Of a stretch of 64,000 nucleotides of DNA, positions 9,269 through 20,116 are shown one piece after another. The position numbers were made by a program, and so were the translations under genes. The stretch spans positions 22,073-86,072 of the forward strand of contig NC_007801.1 in the NCBI RefSeq assembly GCF_000013565.1. The letters are read 5' to 3'. Below the pieces are notes generated by a model, which saw only the letters and a program-made list of their open reading frames with translations, was not told where the DNA came from and did no database searches. The DNA comes from Jannaschia sp. CCS1 (GTDB taxonomy: Bacteria > Pseudomonadota > Alphaproteobacteria > Rhodobacterales > Rhodobacteraceae). Within the stretch, counting starts at the first letter, position 1. Every line of letters begins with the position of its first letter.

Positions 9269-10762
9269 ATGGACACACAAGCGATGAAGCCGCACACCCC
9301 CCTCCAAGCATGGCACTACGCGGTTCTGTCTATCATTCTGGTCCTGTATGTCGGATGGCCCAATGCGGTTTTCGTTGAATCCGAAGATACCCTAGTCTTT
9401 ATGAGCCGCATCCTTGACGGGGCTCCGAAACTTCACGCCAATCATCTTCTGTTCGAGCCACTCTACCATGCAATGTTGCAGCTCTGCCTGACTGTCTGGC
9501 CCGACGCCGATCCAGTTCTGACCCTACAGCGCTTTACCACCGTCTTTGCCCTTTCCGGATTGGGTGCAGGGTTTTTTCTCATTCTGCCGCGCGCGGGGAC
9601 CAATGCAGCGGTTTTGGGGGTCGGGCTAATGGGCAGTGCGTTTGCGTTCTGGCACTACAGCAAGGTCGTCGATGCCTACGTCCCTGCCCTGGCGATCGCG
9701 TTATGGTCTCTGGTCATTTTTGATCGGCGACACTCTTTGCCGGGCCCCGTACTGGCCGCCAGTTTGGCACTGCTTGCAGCCGCCGCAACACTGATCCATC
9801 AGCTCTACTTTTTTCACGTCGTGATGTTGTTCGGAGCACTGATGATATGCGGGTCAGGCTGGCACGGACGGCTGCGCGATGGTGCCATCTACGTTGGCTT
9901 GACTGGTGGCAGTCTCTTGGCCCTGTATTGGCTGGCCTATGTAAGCTCAGACGGGGGCGCTCTCACCCTCAGGGACTTTCTGAGATGGTCATTGGGGCTT
10001 GCGAAAAACGGCTTGTGGGTTGAACCATCAACGCAGTCCCCACTGCTCGCGACCATAGGGTTTGCCACGGCACTTATATACTTAACTCCGGCCTTTGGCA
10101 TTCCGTACCTGCAATCGCTTGCTGATAATGTGGCAGGGGGACGGCTTCTGGACGAAGAGGCCTACATTGCCCGCGAAGCTCTTGGGCAAACACTGTCCAT
10201 TGCTGTCTTTGCAATGTCAGTTCTGGCTGCGATTTTATGCCTTTGGCTGGCGGCACGCATGCTCCGCAATCTGCGCCGGTCCCAGCCCGATGCAACAGAG
10301 GCATACTTGGTTGTTTTTATTGTATTTTATGCAATTGTCGCAACCGTTTGGGAAGCTGCAAACCGGGAATTCTGGATCCATGTTCTCGCGGGCCTGACAT
10401 TGCTTGTGGCCATGCGCTTGCGCGTGCCCGACGCTGAACGGGATCTGCGCCCCGGTTTTTTGGCCTTCGCCTTGTTGGGCAGCGCCAACTTTCTCGGAGC
10501 GATTCAGCCTCTGAGCAATTCCGACAACGATTACTGGCGCGTCACAACGGCCCCGATCGTGGCAGAGCTCTCTTCCGGAGATGTCGTGGTGGTCAACTGC
10601 CCGTGGCTCTGCGCAAATTATCTCGAGTATCTGTCTGGGGCACAGGTTTACCTGTATGATCAACTCGTCGATGTAGATGTCCCACCTGCGGCCAGCGATT
10701 GGCGGGCGGGGATCCAGATACAGACACTTGACCCGGTTACGCTGCAGCCCGCCTCGCCTTAA
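9269..10762 (+). CDS. Polytopic membrane protein, GT-C-like glycosyltransferase candidate
   Basis: This protein of roughly 500 residues has about ten to twelve hydrophobic helices followed by a short soluble C-terminal domain. The first external loop carries an acidic VESEDTLVF segment, as in GT-C enzymes where an acidic pair binds the lipid-linked sugar. No closer family is recognisable. The frame is open from a GTG at 9203; I chose the ATG at 9269, preceded by a GGGG, because it places the N-terminus just before the first helix, and the ATG at 9230 is another option. It lies between gmhA and the heptose operon on the plus strand. Confidence 0.6.
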   Translation: MDTQAMKPHTPLQAWHYAVLSIILVLYVGWPNAVFVESEDTLVFMSRILDGAPKLHANHLLFEPLYHAMLQLCLTVWPDADPVLTLQRFTTVFALSGLGAGFFLILPRAGTNAAVLGVGLMGSAFAFWHYSKVVDAYVPALAIALWSLVIFDRRHSLPGPVLAASLALLAAAATLIHQLYFFHVVMLFGALMICGSGWHGRLRDGAIYVGLTGGSLLALYWLAYVSSDGGALTLRDFLRWSLGLAKNGLWVEPSTQSPLLATIGFATALIYLTPAFGIPYLQSLADNVAGGRLLDEEAYIAREALGQTLSIAVFAMSVLAAILCLWLAARMLRNLRRSQPDATEAYLVVFIVFYAIVATVWEAANREFWIHVLAGLTLLVAMRLRVPDAERDLRPGFLAFALLGSANFLGAIQPLSNSDNDYWRVTTAPIVAELSSGDVVVVNCPWLCANYLEYLSGAQVYLYDQLVDVDVPPAASDWRAGIQIQTLDPVTLQPASP

Positions 10763-10810
10763 CTAGGTACTCGCTCCACCGCTTGCCCCACGTGGGAATG
10801 GTAAATATCA

Positions 10811-12064
10811 GTGTCGGATATTTACAACGGCGGCTCGAACTACATGATTCACTACATGACACCGAAAGGCGTCGGCGATGCTTGGGTCGGGAACGAATTG
10901 CGCGTCATGCAGAAAGCGGAGATACCGTTTGTATTGCACGCCCTGAACCACCCTGACCAAACGTATTTTTCTTCTGATGATATCGCCACACTGGAGAGCG
11001 CCACGAACTATATTTATCCTCTGCGCCAGTGGGTTGCCCTTTGGGCTATTCTGATGGCCCCGTTCCGCTTTGGGAGGCGATTTTTTTCCTCTCTTGCCAA
11101 TGCGTTGGTGGGTCCGAGCGAATCGTTTCGCAACCGCGCTGTGGGCCTGTGGCATTTCGCACTGGCCTGCCATTGGGCCGCCGGGCTCCGCGCGTCGCCG
11201 CCGGTCCATATCCACTCGCAATGGATCCATTCCGCCGGGACCGTGGCCATGTATGGGGCCTGGCTTCTGGACCGGCCCTTCAGCTTCACCGGCCATGCCG
11301 CCGATCTGTTCCGCAACCGACAGGCCCTGGATACCAAGATCGCGCGGGCCGAGTTCATCATCTGCATCTCGGAATTTCACCGGCAGTTCTACCTGGAAAA
11401 CGGCGCGGATCCTGCGCAGCTTCACATCGCCTATTGCGGCATCGACACCAGTCATTTCACCCCACGCCGCCGCCCCCGTGACCGCACGCGGCCCTACCAT
11501 ATCCTGTCGTCGGGCCGGCTGGTCGAGAAGAAGGGCTTTGCCGATCTGATCCGGACCTGTGTGATCCTGCGGGACCGGGGGCTTGATTATCGCTGCACCA
11601 TCGCAGGCTCTGGCCCCGATGAAGGCGTGTTGCGCGCCCAGATCGCACAATCCGGGCTGGAGGATCTGGTGACCCTGACCGGTGAGGCCCTGAAGCAGGA
11701 AGATATCCCCGATTTCATGGCCACCGGTGATGTCTATACGCTCCCCTGTATCTGGGCCTCCGACAATGATGTCGACGGGTTGCCGCAGATGCTGATGGAG
11801 GCGATGGCCTGCGGATTGCCTGCCATATCGACCCGGCTGGTTGGTATTCCCGACCTGATCCACGATGGGGAGACGGGTCTTCTGGTGGACCCCAATGACC
11901 CGGAAGCCCTGGCCGATGCCCTGATGCGGCTGGAGTCTGATACGGTTTTTGCGGATGATTTGTCTCAAGCCGGATATCGCCATTTGGTCGACACATTCGA
12001 TCTCGATAGATGCCTCGAACCCCTTCTCGAAAAATTTCGCGCCAGCCTGGAGGCTGCAAAATGA
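10811..12064 (+). CDS. Glycosyltransferase family 4
   Basis: This 417-residue GT-B enzyme starts at a GTG and would transfer a sugar from a nucleotide donor to the growing repeat unit on the cytoplasmic face. The C-terminal donor-binding half is clear: SSGRLVEKKGFADLI, then a VDGLPQMLMEAMACGLP segment that holds the family's conserved EX7E-type region. The last codons overlap the start of hddA in an ATGA, so it heads an operon with the heptose genes. The first 250 bp are more AT-rich than the remainder, and the strongly GC-rich composition of the heptose block begins inside this gene. Confidence 0.87.
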   Translation: MSDIYNGGSNYMIHYMTPKGVGDAWVGNELRVMQKAEIPFVLHALNHPDQTYFSSDDIATLESATNYIYPLRQWVALWAILMAPFRFGRRFFSSLANALVGPSESFRNRAVGLWHFALACHWAAGLRASPPVHIHSQWIHSAGTVAMYGAWLLDRPFSFTGHAADLFRNRQALDTKIARAEFIICISEFHRQFYLENGADPAQLHIAYCGIDTSHFTPRRRPRDRTRPYHILSSGRLVEKKGFADLIRTCVILRDRGLDYRCTIAGSGPDEGVLRAQIAQSGLEDLVTLTGEALKQEDIPDFMATGDVYTLPCIWASDNDVDGLPQMLMEAMACGLPAISTRLVGIPDLIHDGETGLLVDPNDPEALADALMRLESDTVFADDLSQAGYRHLVDTFDLDRCLEPLLEKFRASLEAAK

Positions 12065-13047
12065 TCATTACCCAAACCCCCTATCGTGTCAGCTTTGCCG
12101 GTGGTGGCACGGATCTTCCGGCCTTCTATGAACACGAACCCGGAGCCGTTTTGTCCGTCGGCGTGCAGCAGCACATGTATGTCACCGTCTCGCCGCGCTT
12201 CGACAAGACCACCCGTGTGGCCTATACCCGCGTGGAAATTGCCGATGGCATCGACAAGATCGACCATACCATCGCCCGTGAGGCCCTGCGCATGACCGGC
12301 CTGGGCGACCATCTTGAGATCACAACCGTGGGCGACGTGCCCGCAGGCACCGGTATGGGGTCTTCCTCGTCGCTGGCGGTGGGGCTTCTGAACGCCCTTT
12401 ATGCCTACAAGGGGCAGGTCACGAGCCCCGGCGCGCTGGCCGAGAAATCCTGCGAAATCGAGATTGATATTCTCGGCAAACCCATCGGGCGGCAGGACCA
12501 ATACGCGGCGGCTTATGGCGGCGTGAACTACATCCGCTTCAATCCCGACCATTCCGTCGATGTGGAGCCGGTACCAACGGCGCCGGAATTCCTCGACCAG
12601 CTCGAAAAGCATATCATCCTGCTCTACACCGAGGGGCAGCGGGATGCCGATACGATCCTGAAAAAGCAATCTGAAGGCTCGGCCGATAAGATGAGCGTCC
12701 TGCGCCAGATGCGCGATCTGGCCGGAGAGCTGCGCACGACCATGGGCGGCCAGGGCAATCTGGAGGATTTCGGGCGCATCCTGAACGAAGGATGGGAGCT
12801 GAAACGCTCGCTTGGCTTCGGGATCTCCAACCAGGGCGTGGATGACTGGTATCAGGCCGCGCGGGCCAATGGCGCGATGGGTGGCAAGCTTCTGGGTGCG
12901 GGCGGCGGTGGCTTCCTTCTGGTCATGGCCCCGCCCGACCGCCATGAGGCGATCCGCGAAGCCGTGGGCCGCCCGCGCGAAATCCCCTTCCGCATTGATC
13001 GGCGCGGCAGCCGGGTGATCTATATTTCTGATCGCTATACGTTCTGA
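12061..13047 (+). CDS. hddA: D-glycero-alpha-D-manno-heptose 7-phosphate kinase
   Basis: This 328-residue GHMP-superfamily kinase matches HddA, which phosphorylates the anomeric position of heptose 7-phosphate to give the 1,7-bisphosphate for the GDP-heptose route. The opening TPYRVSFAGGGTDLP, the phosphate-binding VPAGTGMGSSSSLAVG (about 96-111) and the C-terminal LGAGGGGFLL loop are all present. The start at 12061 is set by the ATGA overlap with the glycosyltransferase and by the conserved N-terminus. hddC and gmhB follow in the same operon, which supports the substrate. Confidence 0.9.
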   Translation: MIITQTPYRVSFAGGGTDLPAFYEHEPGAVLSVGVQQHMYVTVSPRFDKTTRVAYTRVEIADGIDKIDHTIAREALRMTGLGDHLEITTVGDVPAGTGMGSSSSLAVGLLNALYAYKGQVTSPGALAEKSCEIEIDILGKPIGRQDQYAAAYGGVNYIRFNPDHSVDVEPVPTAPEFLDQLEKHIILLYTEGQRDADTILKKQSEGSADKMSVLRQMRDLAGELRTTMGGQGNLEDFGRILNEGWELKRSLGFGISNQGVDDWYQAARANGAMGGKLLGAGGGGFLLVMAPPDRHEAIREAVGRPREIPFRIDRRGSRVIYISDRYTF

Positions 13048-13063
13048 GGGAAGGGGGCGCGCG

Positions 13064-14185
13064 ATGAAGATCCTGATCACGGGCGGGGCCGGGTTCATCG
13101 GTTCGCATACCGCCGATGCGCTGCTGGCCCTCGGTCACGAGGTGCGCGTGCTCGATATCCTGCAGGAGCCCGTGCATCGGGGGGGGGCATGGCCGGCCTA
13201 TCTGGATCCCGCCATCGAACGTATTCAGGGCGACGTCCGCGACGAGGCGGTGTTGCTTGACGCGCTTAGGGGCGTCGATGCGGTCTACCATCTGGCCGCC
13301 TTTCAGGATTACCTGCCGGAATTCAGCCGCTTTTTCTCGACCAATGTCACCTCGACTGCCCTGATCTACGAGCTGATCGTGCGAGAGAACCTGCCCATTC
13401 AGAAGGTCATCGTGGCCTCAAGCCAGGCAGCCCTTGGCGAAGGTCTTTATCTTGATGCCCACGGCCAGCGGGTTTTGCCGGGCCTGCGCCGTGATGCGGA
13501 TCTGCGGCGCGGTGTGTGGGACATCCAACCCGGCCCCGGCCAGGCGGGCCCTCTCACCTATCAGCCCACCGATGAAAGCGTCGCCAACCCGCAAAACTGC
13601 TATGGCACCTCCAAGATCGCGCAGGAAAACGCCGCCCTGAACCTTGGGCGGATGTATCAGATCCCGACTGTGGCGATGCGCTATTCCATCGTGCAGGGCC
13701 CGCGCCAAAGTCTCTATAATGCCTATTCGGGAGCGTGCCGGATATTTTCGCTGTCTTTCCATCTGGGGCGCGCGCCGGTGATCTACGAGGACGGCGCGCA
13801 AGTGCGTGATTTCGTCAATTACCGCGATGTGGTCGATGCCAATCTCTGCGTGCTGACCGACACCCGTGCCGATTACGAGATGTTCAATGTGGGCGGCGAT
13901 GCGCCCGTCTCCGTGTCTGAATTTGCCTCTGTCGTGGGCGAGGTCTTCCAGCATGACGGCTACATGCCGACCGCGTCAGGCAAGTACCGCTTCGGCGACA
14001 CACGGCATATCCTGTCAGACGTCTCGAAACTGAAGGCCCTTGGCTGGCGGCCCACCCGGTCATGCCGTGACAGTGTTACCGCCTATCGCGACTGGATGGA
14101 AAACGCCGCCCCGCCCGCCGAAATCCTTGAGCAATCCGAAAAAATGATGGCCGCGCTTGGCGTTGTCCGCACGGTGGGAGGGTAG
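13064..14185 (+). CDS. Extended short-chain NAD(P)-dependent epimerase/dehydratase
   Basis: This 373-residue protein has the Rossmann motif GGAGFIGSH (7-15), a VASSQAA serine segment and the catalytic CYGTSK (YxxxK), so it is an extended SDR acting on a nucleotide sugar. An insertion between the serine segment and the YxxxK motif is longer than in GalE. It lies between hddA and hddC, so GDP-heptose or another GDP/UDP sugar is a reasonable substrate. That assignment is inference from position. The strong GC content matches its operon neighbours. Confidence 0.8.
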   Translation: MKILITGGAGFIGSHTADALLALGHEVRVLDILQEPVHRGGAWPAYLDPAIERIQGDVRDEAVLLDALRGVDAVYHLAAFQDYLPEFSRFFSTNVTSTALIYELIVRENLPIQKVIVASSQAALGEGLYLDAHGQRVLPGLRRDADLRRGVWDIQPGPGQAGPLTYQPTDESVANPQNCYGTSKIAQENAALNLGRMYQIPTVAMRYSIVQGPRQSLYNAYSGACRIFSLSFHLGRAPVIYEDGAQVRDFVNYRDVVDANLCVLTDTRADYEMFNVGGDAPVSVSEFASVVGEVFQHDGYMPTASGKYRFGDTRHILSDVSKLKALGWRPTRSCRDSVTAYRDWMENAAPPAEILEQSEKMMAALGVVRTVGG

Positions 14186-14188
14186 GCT

Positions 14189-14911
14189 ATGGCTGAGGTG
14201 AAAGCACTTCTGCTTGCAGGCGGGCTTGGCACACGGCTCAGGCCGCTGACCGACACCCTGCCGAAATGCCTGATCCCAGTGGCGGGCAAACCGATACTTG
14301 ATTACTGGCTTGATGCGCTGGACGCGGCCGACATCCGGCAGGCGCTTCTCAACACCCATCACAAGCGCGATCAGGTCAAAATCTGGCTCGAAACCGCCAA
14401 TTCGAGCCGAAATGTAGCCATCGCGGAGGCCTATGAACCCGAGCTTCTGGGCTCTGCCGGCACGGTCACCGCAAACCGCGATTGGGCCGATGATGCCAGC
14501 GAGGTCGTGGTGATCTATGCCGACAACCTTTCCGACATTGATCTGGGCGCCCTGGTGGCGTTCCACCGCACCCATTCCGACCCGATGACGATGATGCTCT
14601 TTCACACACCCTATCCGTCAAAATGCGGCATCGCGACGCTTGATGATGACGCGCGCGTGACCGCCTTTGTCGAAAAGCCGGATCAGCCCGAAAGCGATCT
14701 GGCCAATGCCGGGCTCTACGTGCTTGATGCCAGCGCCTGGCGCGAGATTGCCGATATGGGCGCGTTCGATTTCGGGTTCGATGTGATCCCCGCCTTCGTG
14801 GGGCGGATGCGCGGCTATGCCCATCCCGGATATCACCGCGATATCGGCACCCACGAGAGCCTTGCCCAGGCCGAGGCCGACGCCCCTGTCGTGTTCGGGC
14901 CAGCGCCGTGA
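14189..14911 (+). CDS. hddC: D-glycero-alpha-D-manno-heptose 1-phosphate guanylyltransferase
   Basis: This 240-residue nucleotidyltransferase has the signature LLLAGGLGTRLRPLT (7-21) and a VEKPDQPESDLANAGLYV region, as in HddC and RmlA-like enzymes. In this operon, with hddA and gmhB, the expected reaction is GTP plus heptose 1-phosphate to GDP-D-glycero-alpha-D-manno-heptose. Length is typical for HddC (about 230 residues). It overlaps gmhB by four bases (GTGA). A mannose-1-phosphate guanylyltransferase activity is the main alternative. Confidence 0.85.
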   Translation: MAEVKALLLAGGLGTRLRPLTDTLPKCLIPVAGKPILDYWLDALDAADIRQALLNTHHKRDQVKIWLETANSSRNVAIAEAYEPELLGSAGTVTANRDWADDASEVVVIYADNLSDIDLGALVAFHRTHSDPMTMMLFHTPYPSKCGIATLDDDARVTAFVEKPDQPESDLANAGLYVLDASAWREIADMGAFDFGFDVIPAFVGRMRGYAHPGYHRDIGTHESLAQAEADAPVVFGPAP

Positions 14912-15479
14912 GGCCTGCCGCCTTTCTCGATCGCGACGGCACGGTGATCGAGCTGGTTCACCACCTGGCCGACCCGGCCCTGGTGCGGCTGATCCCCGGC
15001 GCGGGTGCGGCCATCGCGGAGCTGAATGCCCAGGATATCGCCGTGGTGATCGTGACCAACCAATCGGTGATCGGACGCGGGAAACTGACCGAGGCCGGGC
15101 TGGTCGATATCCACGATGAGATGGCCCGACAATTGGCCGCGCATGGCGCGCATATCGACGCGATCTACCATTGCCCGCTGGCCCCCAAAATCAAGGATCC
15201 GCGCGTCGTCGAACACCCTGACCGCAAACCGGGCCCGGGCATGCTGTTGCGCGCCGCAGATGACATGGACTTGGCCCTCGACCGGTCTGTCATGGTAGGC
15301 GATACGATTTCGGATATGTTGGCGGGGCGAAATGCGGGCATCGGGGCGACAGTGCTGGTCAAAACCGGATACGGCGCCCGTGCCACCCTGCCCGATCCTG
15401 CTATAGACCAAGTAGCCGAAGATATGGCAGAAGCGGCCCAGATTATTGAGAGGATCGCCGGCCTGACGAAGGATAGCGT

Positions 15480-15483
<4 letters not shown>
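14908..15483 (+). CDS. gmhB: D-glycero-D-manno-heptose 1,7-bisphosphate phosphatase (HAD family)
   Basis: This 191-residue HAD phosphatase starts at a GTG inside the hddC stop. It has the nucleophile motif FLDRDGTVI (Asp 8, Asp 10), VTNQSVIGRG, the DRKPGPGML motif and the acidic GDTISDMLAG (131-140). It would remove the 7-phosphate of heptose 1,7-bisphosphate. The zinc-binding cysteines and histidine of the classical GmhB loop are mostly missing: YHCPLAP is followed by EHPDRKP where the family has a CxC pair. This may be a zinc-free variant, and histidinol-phosphate-type specificity is less likely given its neighbours. Confidence 0.87.
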
Positions 15484-16463
<980 letters not shown>

Positions 16464-16512
16464 ATATAGACGACCGTCTGACTTGGATCACAGAAGGATA
16501 TAGGCAACATTA

Positions 16513-17328
16513 GTGCTCAATAAGATCACGGGCCGACTGAGATACGTCACCAAAACGATGAAAGAAATAGTCCCGTTTCTTTCCGAGAACGGCTTCTTCT
16601 TCACGGCCCGGCTATTTTGTTCGGAGCTTTTCGTTGTTCGGAAAACCTATATTGCAAACGTATCCGGGGTGTCGTTGACATTTCGCAGCTTCTCCAGCGA
16701 CGCCCACGTTATCAACGCCTGGCTGCGATCGCCTCTTCCAGCCCATTATATAGATGCCGCGGTCCATGATGGAATCATCATAGATGCTGGCGGCAATATC
16801 GGCGCGGCTGCCGTCGCATTTGCGCTGCACTTTCCGGACAAGCAGATAATCACCGTCGAGCCATCACGCGTAAACTTTGCGATCCTGAAGAAAAATACCA
16901 GAAGTTTTGACAATATCATTGCTCTCAATTGTGCCATCGGGCCAGACGATGAAAGCGCATATCTCGAGGACACAACCGGAACGACCGATGGTTTTACTGT
17001 GGTCACCGGCCCAGGGCGAACAGACCACACCGCATTGGAAGAAATCGAAATCAGGTCGGTTCCCAGTCTTTTGAAGGACGTCGCCGCGCAGGAGATTGCA
17101 ATTCTCAAGATCGATATCGAAGGCTTTGAGTATGAGTTGCTGACGCCACCGCCCAATTGGATCAGTAAGGTACATTTGGTTGCCATCGAACTGCATGAAC
17201 GGTTGAGGCCGGGGGCGACACGGGCCTACGTCAACGCAACCAACAAGGGACGGATTGATCTTGGCTTCTTGGGGGAGATGTATTTCTCTAAGCGGGACCG
17301 TCCAGGCAAGGCTAAGCTCGGTCCATGA
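16513..17328 (+). CDS. FkbM-family SAM-dependent methyltransferase
   Basis: This 271-residue protein starts at a GTG and has the FkbM fold: the SAM-binding GIIIDAGGNIGAAAV near residues 88-102, TVEPS after beta-strand 2, and the family's late motif ILKIDIEGFEYELL. FkbM enzymes O-methylate sugars or other small acceptors, so it probably methylates a residue of the polysaccharide. The gene ends in an ATGA overlap with the next glycosyltransferase. It is less GC-rich than galE and the heptose genes. Confidence 0.82.
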   Translation: MLNKITGRLRYVTKTMKEIVPFLSENGFFFTARLFCSELFVVRKTYIANVSGVSLTFRSFSSDAHVINAWLRSPLPAHYIDAAVHDGIIIDAGGNIGAAAVAFALHFPDKQIITVEPSRVNFAILKKNTRSFDNIIALNCAIGPDDESAYLEDTTGTTDGFTVVTGPGRTDHTALEEIEIRSVPSLLKDVAAQEIAILKIDIEGFEYELLTPPPNWISKVHLVAIELHERLRPGATRAYVNATNKGRIDLGFLGEMYFSKRDRPGKAKLGP

Positions 17329-18497
17329 CGCGCACCGTCTTTCTGCAAACGGGCGACTACCGCGCCGCGTTCCGGCATTTGGGAGAGGGGGGGGCGGAGA
17401 CCTACCGCGACCAGAAACGCTCTGTTGATTTCGTGACAGATTTGGCCGCCGAGGGGTCTGTTGCCGTCCTCTCATTCACGGATCAAGCCTATCGCGAAAC
17501 ACTGGCGCCAGGACTGGAGGCGATCGGCTTGCCACAGCGCGATATTGGCAAAGCAGAGGTCGGTCAACTGTTAGATGATCTGAACACGCAACAGCTTGTT
17601 CTGCGTCTGCCCCATATGGCGGCCATACGCGCCGCTCTGCACCGTGATATCCAGATCTTACCTGTATTTGCAGATATCTTCAGTCGCGGTGGACCCCGAA
17701 ATCGTGTCAAAAACGCGCTTTGGCGCTATTTTCTGACTCGCCGGACTGTGCCCTGCATCTCGAACCACAGCCTCAACGCATCCCGCTCTCTGATCGAGGA
17801 GGTTGGAGTGCCCGCCAACCAGGTTGTTCCGTGGGACTGGAGCCATATCCCAATCCAATCTCCCCCCAAGCAGAAAATGGGCGACCCGACTGCGCCCACT
17901 GCATTCTTTGCCGGGACACTCAGCGCTGCAAAGGGTGTTGGCGATTGTATCAGCGCGGTGGCTGCTTTGACCCGCATGGGCGTCCCCTTGAAGATGCGGT
18001 TCGCAGGCGGAGGCGACACAACCCCTTGGCAAAACCTGGCCTATAAGCTGGGTGTTTCAGAGCAGGTTGAATTCCTTGGAATCGTCACCAACATGCAAGT
18101 CAGAGACGAAATGAGATCCCATGATTTTGTTATCGTGCCATCCCGCCACAGCTACCCGGAGGGCCTTCCCAACACGATATACGAAGGATTGGCAGCGCAA
18201 TCTGTTCTGGTGATCTCCGACCATCCGGCCTTTCAGGGGCGGCTCGAACCAGACCGGGAAACATTAGTTTTTGCGGCAGGTGATGCGGATGCGCTGGCAA
18301 AGTGTCTAAGGCGCGCCATTGAGGACACCACACTTTACGCTGCGATATCCACCCGAGCGGCAGCAGCCCATGATAAGCTTTATTGTGGTCTGGATTGGTG
18401 CGACCTGATCCGCCATTTCATCAACGACCCCAAGGATGAACGGGGCTGGGTCGCCGCCCATCAGATAGGGTCTGTGTCCAGCATCAGCAAAGTCTAG
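17325..18497 (+). CDS. Glycosyltransferase family 4
   Basis: This 390-residue GT-B enzyme has the characteristic donor-binding half: AFFAGTLSAAKGVGDCI, a glycine-rich RFAGGGD, and VPSRHSYPEGLPNTIYEGLA containing the EX7E-type region. It probably adds a sugar to the lipid-linked repeat unit. It is translationally coupled to the preceding methyltransferase. Its stop codon shares the sequence CTAG with the stop of the convergent membrane-protein gene (18494-18497), so the two genes overlap tail to tail. Confidence 0.85.
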   Translation: MTRTVFLQTGDYRAAFRHLGEGGAETYRDQKRSVDFVTDLAAEGSVAVLSFTDQAYRETLAPGLEAIGLPQRDIGKAEVGQLLDDLNTQQLVLRLPHMAAIRAALHRDIQILPVFADIFSRGGPRNRVKNALWRYFLTRRTVPCISNHSLNASRSLIEEVGVPANQVVPWDWSHIPIQSPPKQKMGDPTAPTAFFAGTLSAAKGVGDCISAVAALTRMGVPLKMRFAGGGDTTPWQNLAYKLGVSEQVEFLGIVTNMQVRDEMRSHDFVIVPSRHSYPEGLPNTIYEGLAAQSVLVISDHPAFQGRLEPDRETLVFAAGDADALAKCLRRAIEDTTLYAAISTRAAAAHDKLYCGLDWCDLIRHFINDPKDERGWVAAHQIGSVSSISKV

Positions 18498-20074
18498 TCA
18501 GCGCCAATCGGTTGGCGCGGTATACGACGCGCCAAGACTGCTATATTGACGCGCGGGTCCTCGACAACCAGTTCGAATACCGTCGAAAAATTTCCAGCCG
18601 GATCATCTGCCCAGGCTCCGACCCCAACCCAATCAATGACATAATCGATGTCGCTCTGCACGGCATAGGCCAACACGTGACCTTCGGTTTGCACAGCATT
18701 GAGTGCATCGGGATTGACCTTTCCATCAAGGTTGATGGTCCGGTCGTGCCAATATCCCAATGTCCCGGTTTGGATGGCACCGACCCAAACATGATCGGGG
18801 ACATTCGCTTCGGCCCAAGCAACAATCTGCATATGCCCCTGTACGGGGGCACCGGGCAACAAGAGGCGCACCAAAAGTGCAGATGACAAGGCAAGACCGC
18901 CAAAGCTGAGCAACAGTGCTGGCGTCTCTGTCTTCTTAAGCCGAAGCCAGCGCCCCAAATCCAAGGCCGTCGAAACCGCCGCGATGAGGAATAGTGGGGC
19001 CAAGGGAGCGAGATAACGGCTAAGAAAATGCGGGGCTCCGAAAAACAGTCCGTAGTAGAGGATCAGCGCCAGAGCATGGAGTGCATAGGCCAGCACCACG
19101 GCACGGATCACCGGATCACCCGAGCGAATAACGCGCCACAGGAACGGTCCGATAACAGCTACGATCCCAAGCACGCAAACGATCATGATCACCGACACCT
19201 CTTCAAGGTTGCGGGGTATGGGCAACATCGGGAACACATGTTCGAAAAGCTTGGCTGGTAGCAGGTGGGCATTGTTGCCAAAGACCGCTCCGACAGATTG
19301 TGCCGAGCCACTGATCGGCATCAGAGAGCCAAAATTGAGCAGGTTGTTAAGCAGCCAGGGGCCCGCAAGGATCAGTGTCACCACACCCGGCAGCAAGAGC
19401 CGCCAGACAGAGGCAAAAAATCCCAAGCGCTGACGAAACAGGCAGTCGAGCGCCCAGACGAAAAAGACAGCGATCACCAAAAGAGCCGCATCAATGCGCG
19501 CCAGAAACGCTAACCCGCACAGCACGCCCAAAGCCAGCCGATCAAGCAGGTTGCCATCAGCGCCCTGGGCCAGAACACGCCCGAATTGGACCAGGACCAA
19601 CACCGTGAACAACGTGATCAATCCAGTTTCAAGCCCGTTCATGCTGTGGCGCAGCAGGTTCGGCCCCAAGAACCACATAAGAGCAACTGCCCAGGCTAGA
19701 ACCGCGGACGCCCCCTGCTCCAGCAACAGCCGCGCCGTCAAGGACCGCAACGCAAGGAACGCGCCTATACACGCCGCAGTCATGATCAAATGAATGCCGA
19801 TCAGGCTGGTGACCTTGTCGCCGCCTGTCATCAGATAAGGCAGCGTAAACAGGAACGTCACCAAAGGCTGAATGCCATTGGTGACGATGGTGCCCTCGGA
19901 CACACTCATCCCCAAACCGATCGCCATGTTACGGGCGACGGTCAGCATCAGATAGCCATCCTCAGTCAGAAACGCCGAGGAGAGAGATGGCATGCCGAGC
20001 ACAATTGGATAGAGGCGATAGAGCACCCCCACAACGAACAATGCAGCAATGATGCGTACGGTGGGTCTGGTCAT
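18494..20074 (-). CDS. Polytopic GT-C-like membrane glycosyltransferase
   Basis: This protein of about 526 residues has some ten or more predicted membrane helices and a soluble C-terminal domain. The first external loop holds an acidic LTEDGYLML, the hallmark position for catalytic acids of GT-C enzymes that use polyprenyl-phosphate sugars. The frame is open to a TTG at 20107; the ATG at 20074 just before the first helix is preferred. It is 42 bp downstream of a UbiA/HAD fusion that may make a polyprenyl-linked sugar, so the two may work as donor maker and transferase. That pairing is inference. Confidence 0.68.
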   Translation of the reverse strand: MTRPTVRIIAALFVVGVLYRLYPIVLGMPSLSSAFLTEDGYLMLTVARNMAIGLGMSVSEGTIVTNGIQPLVTFLFTLPYLMTGGDKVTSLIGIHLIMTAACIGAFLALRSLTARLLLEQGASAVLAWAVALMWFLGPNLLRHSMNGLETGLITLFTVLVLVQFGRVLAQGADGNLLDRLALGVLCGLAFLARIDAALLVIAVFFVWALDCLFRQRLGFFASVWRLLLPGVVTLILAGPWLLNNLLNFGSLMPISGSAQSVGAVFGNNAHLLPAKLFEHVFPMLPIPRNLEEVSVIMIVCVLGIVAVIGPFLWRVIRSGDPVIRAVVLAYALHALALILYYGLFFGAPHFLSRYLAPLAPLFLIAAVSTALDLGRWLRLKKTETPALLLSFGGLALSSALLVRLLLPGAPVQGHMQIVAWAEANVPDHVWVGAIQTGTLGYWHDRTINLDGKVNPDALNAVQTEGHVLAYAVQSDIDYVIDWVGVGAWADDPAGNFSTVFELVVEDPRVNIAVLARRIPRQPIGAD

Positions 20075-20116
20075 CGAGTGAGGGCGACTTTCAGGGCGTA
20101 TTGTCAAAATGGCGCC

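Noticed and set aside
10808..13098. Long minus-strand frames opposite the glycosyltransferase and hddA genes
   Set aside because: Both lie opposite well-supported genes and show no family motifs; high GC explains them.
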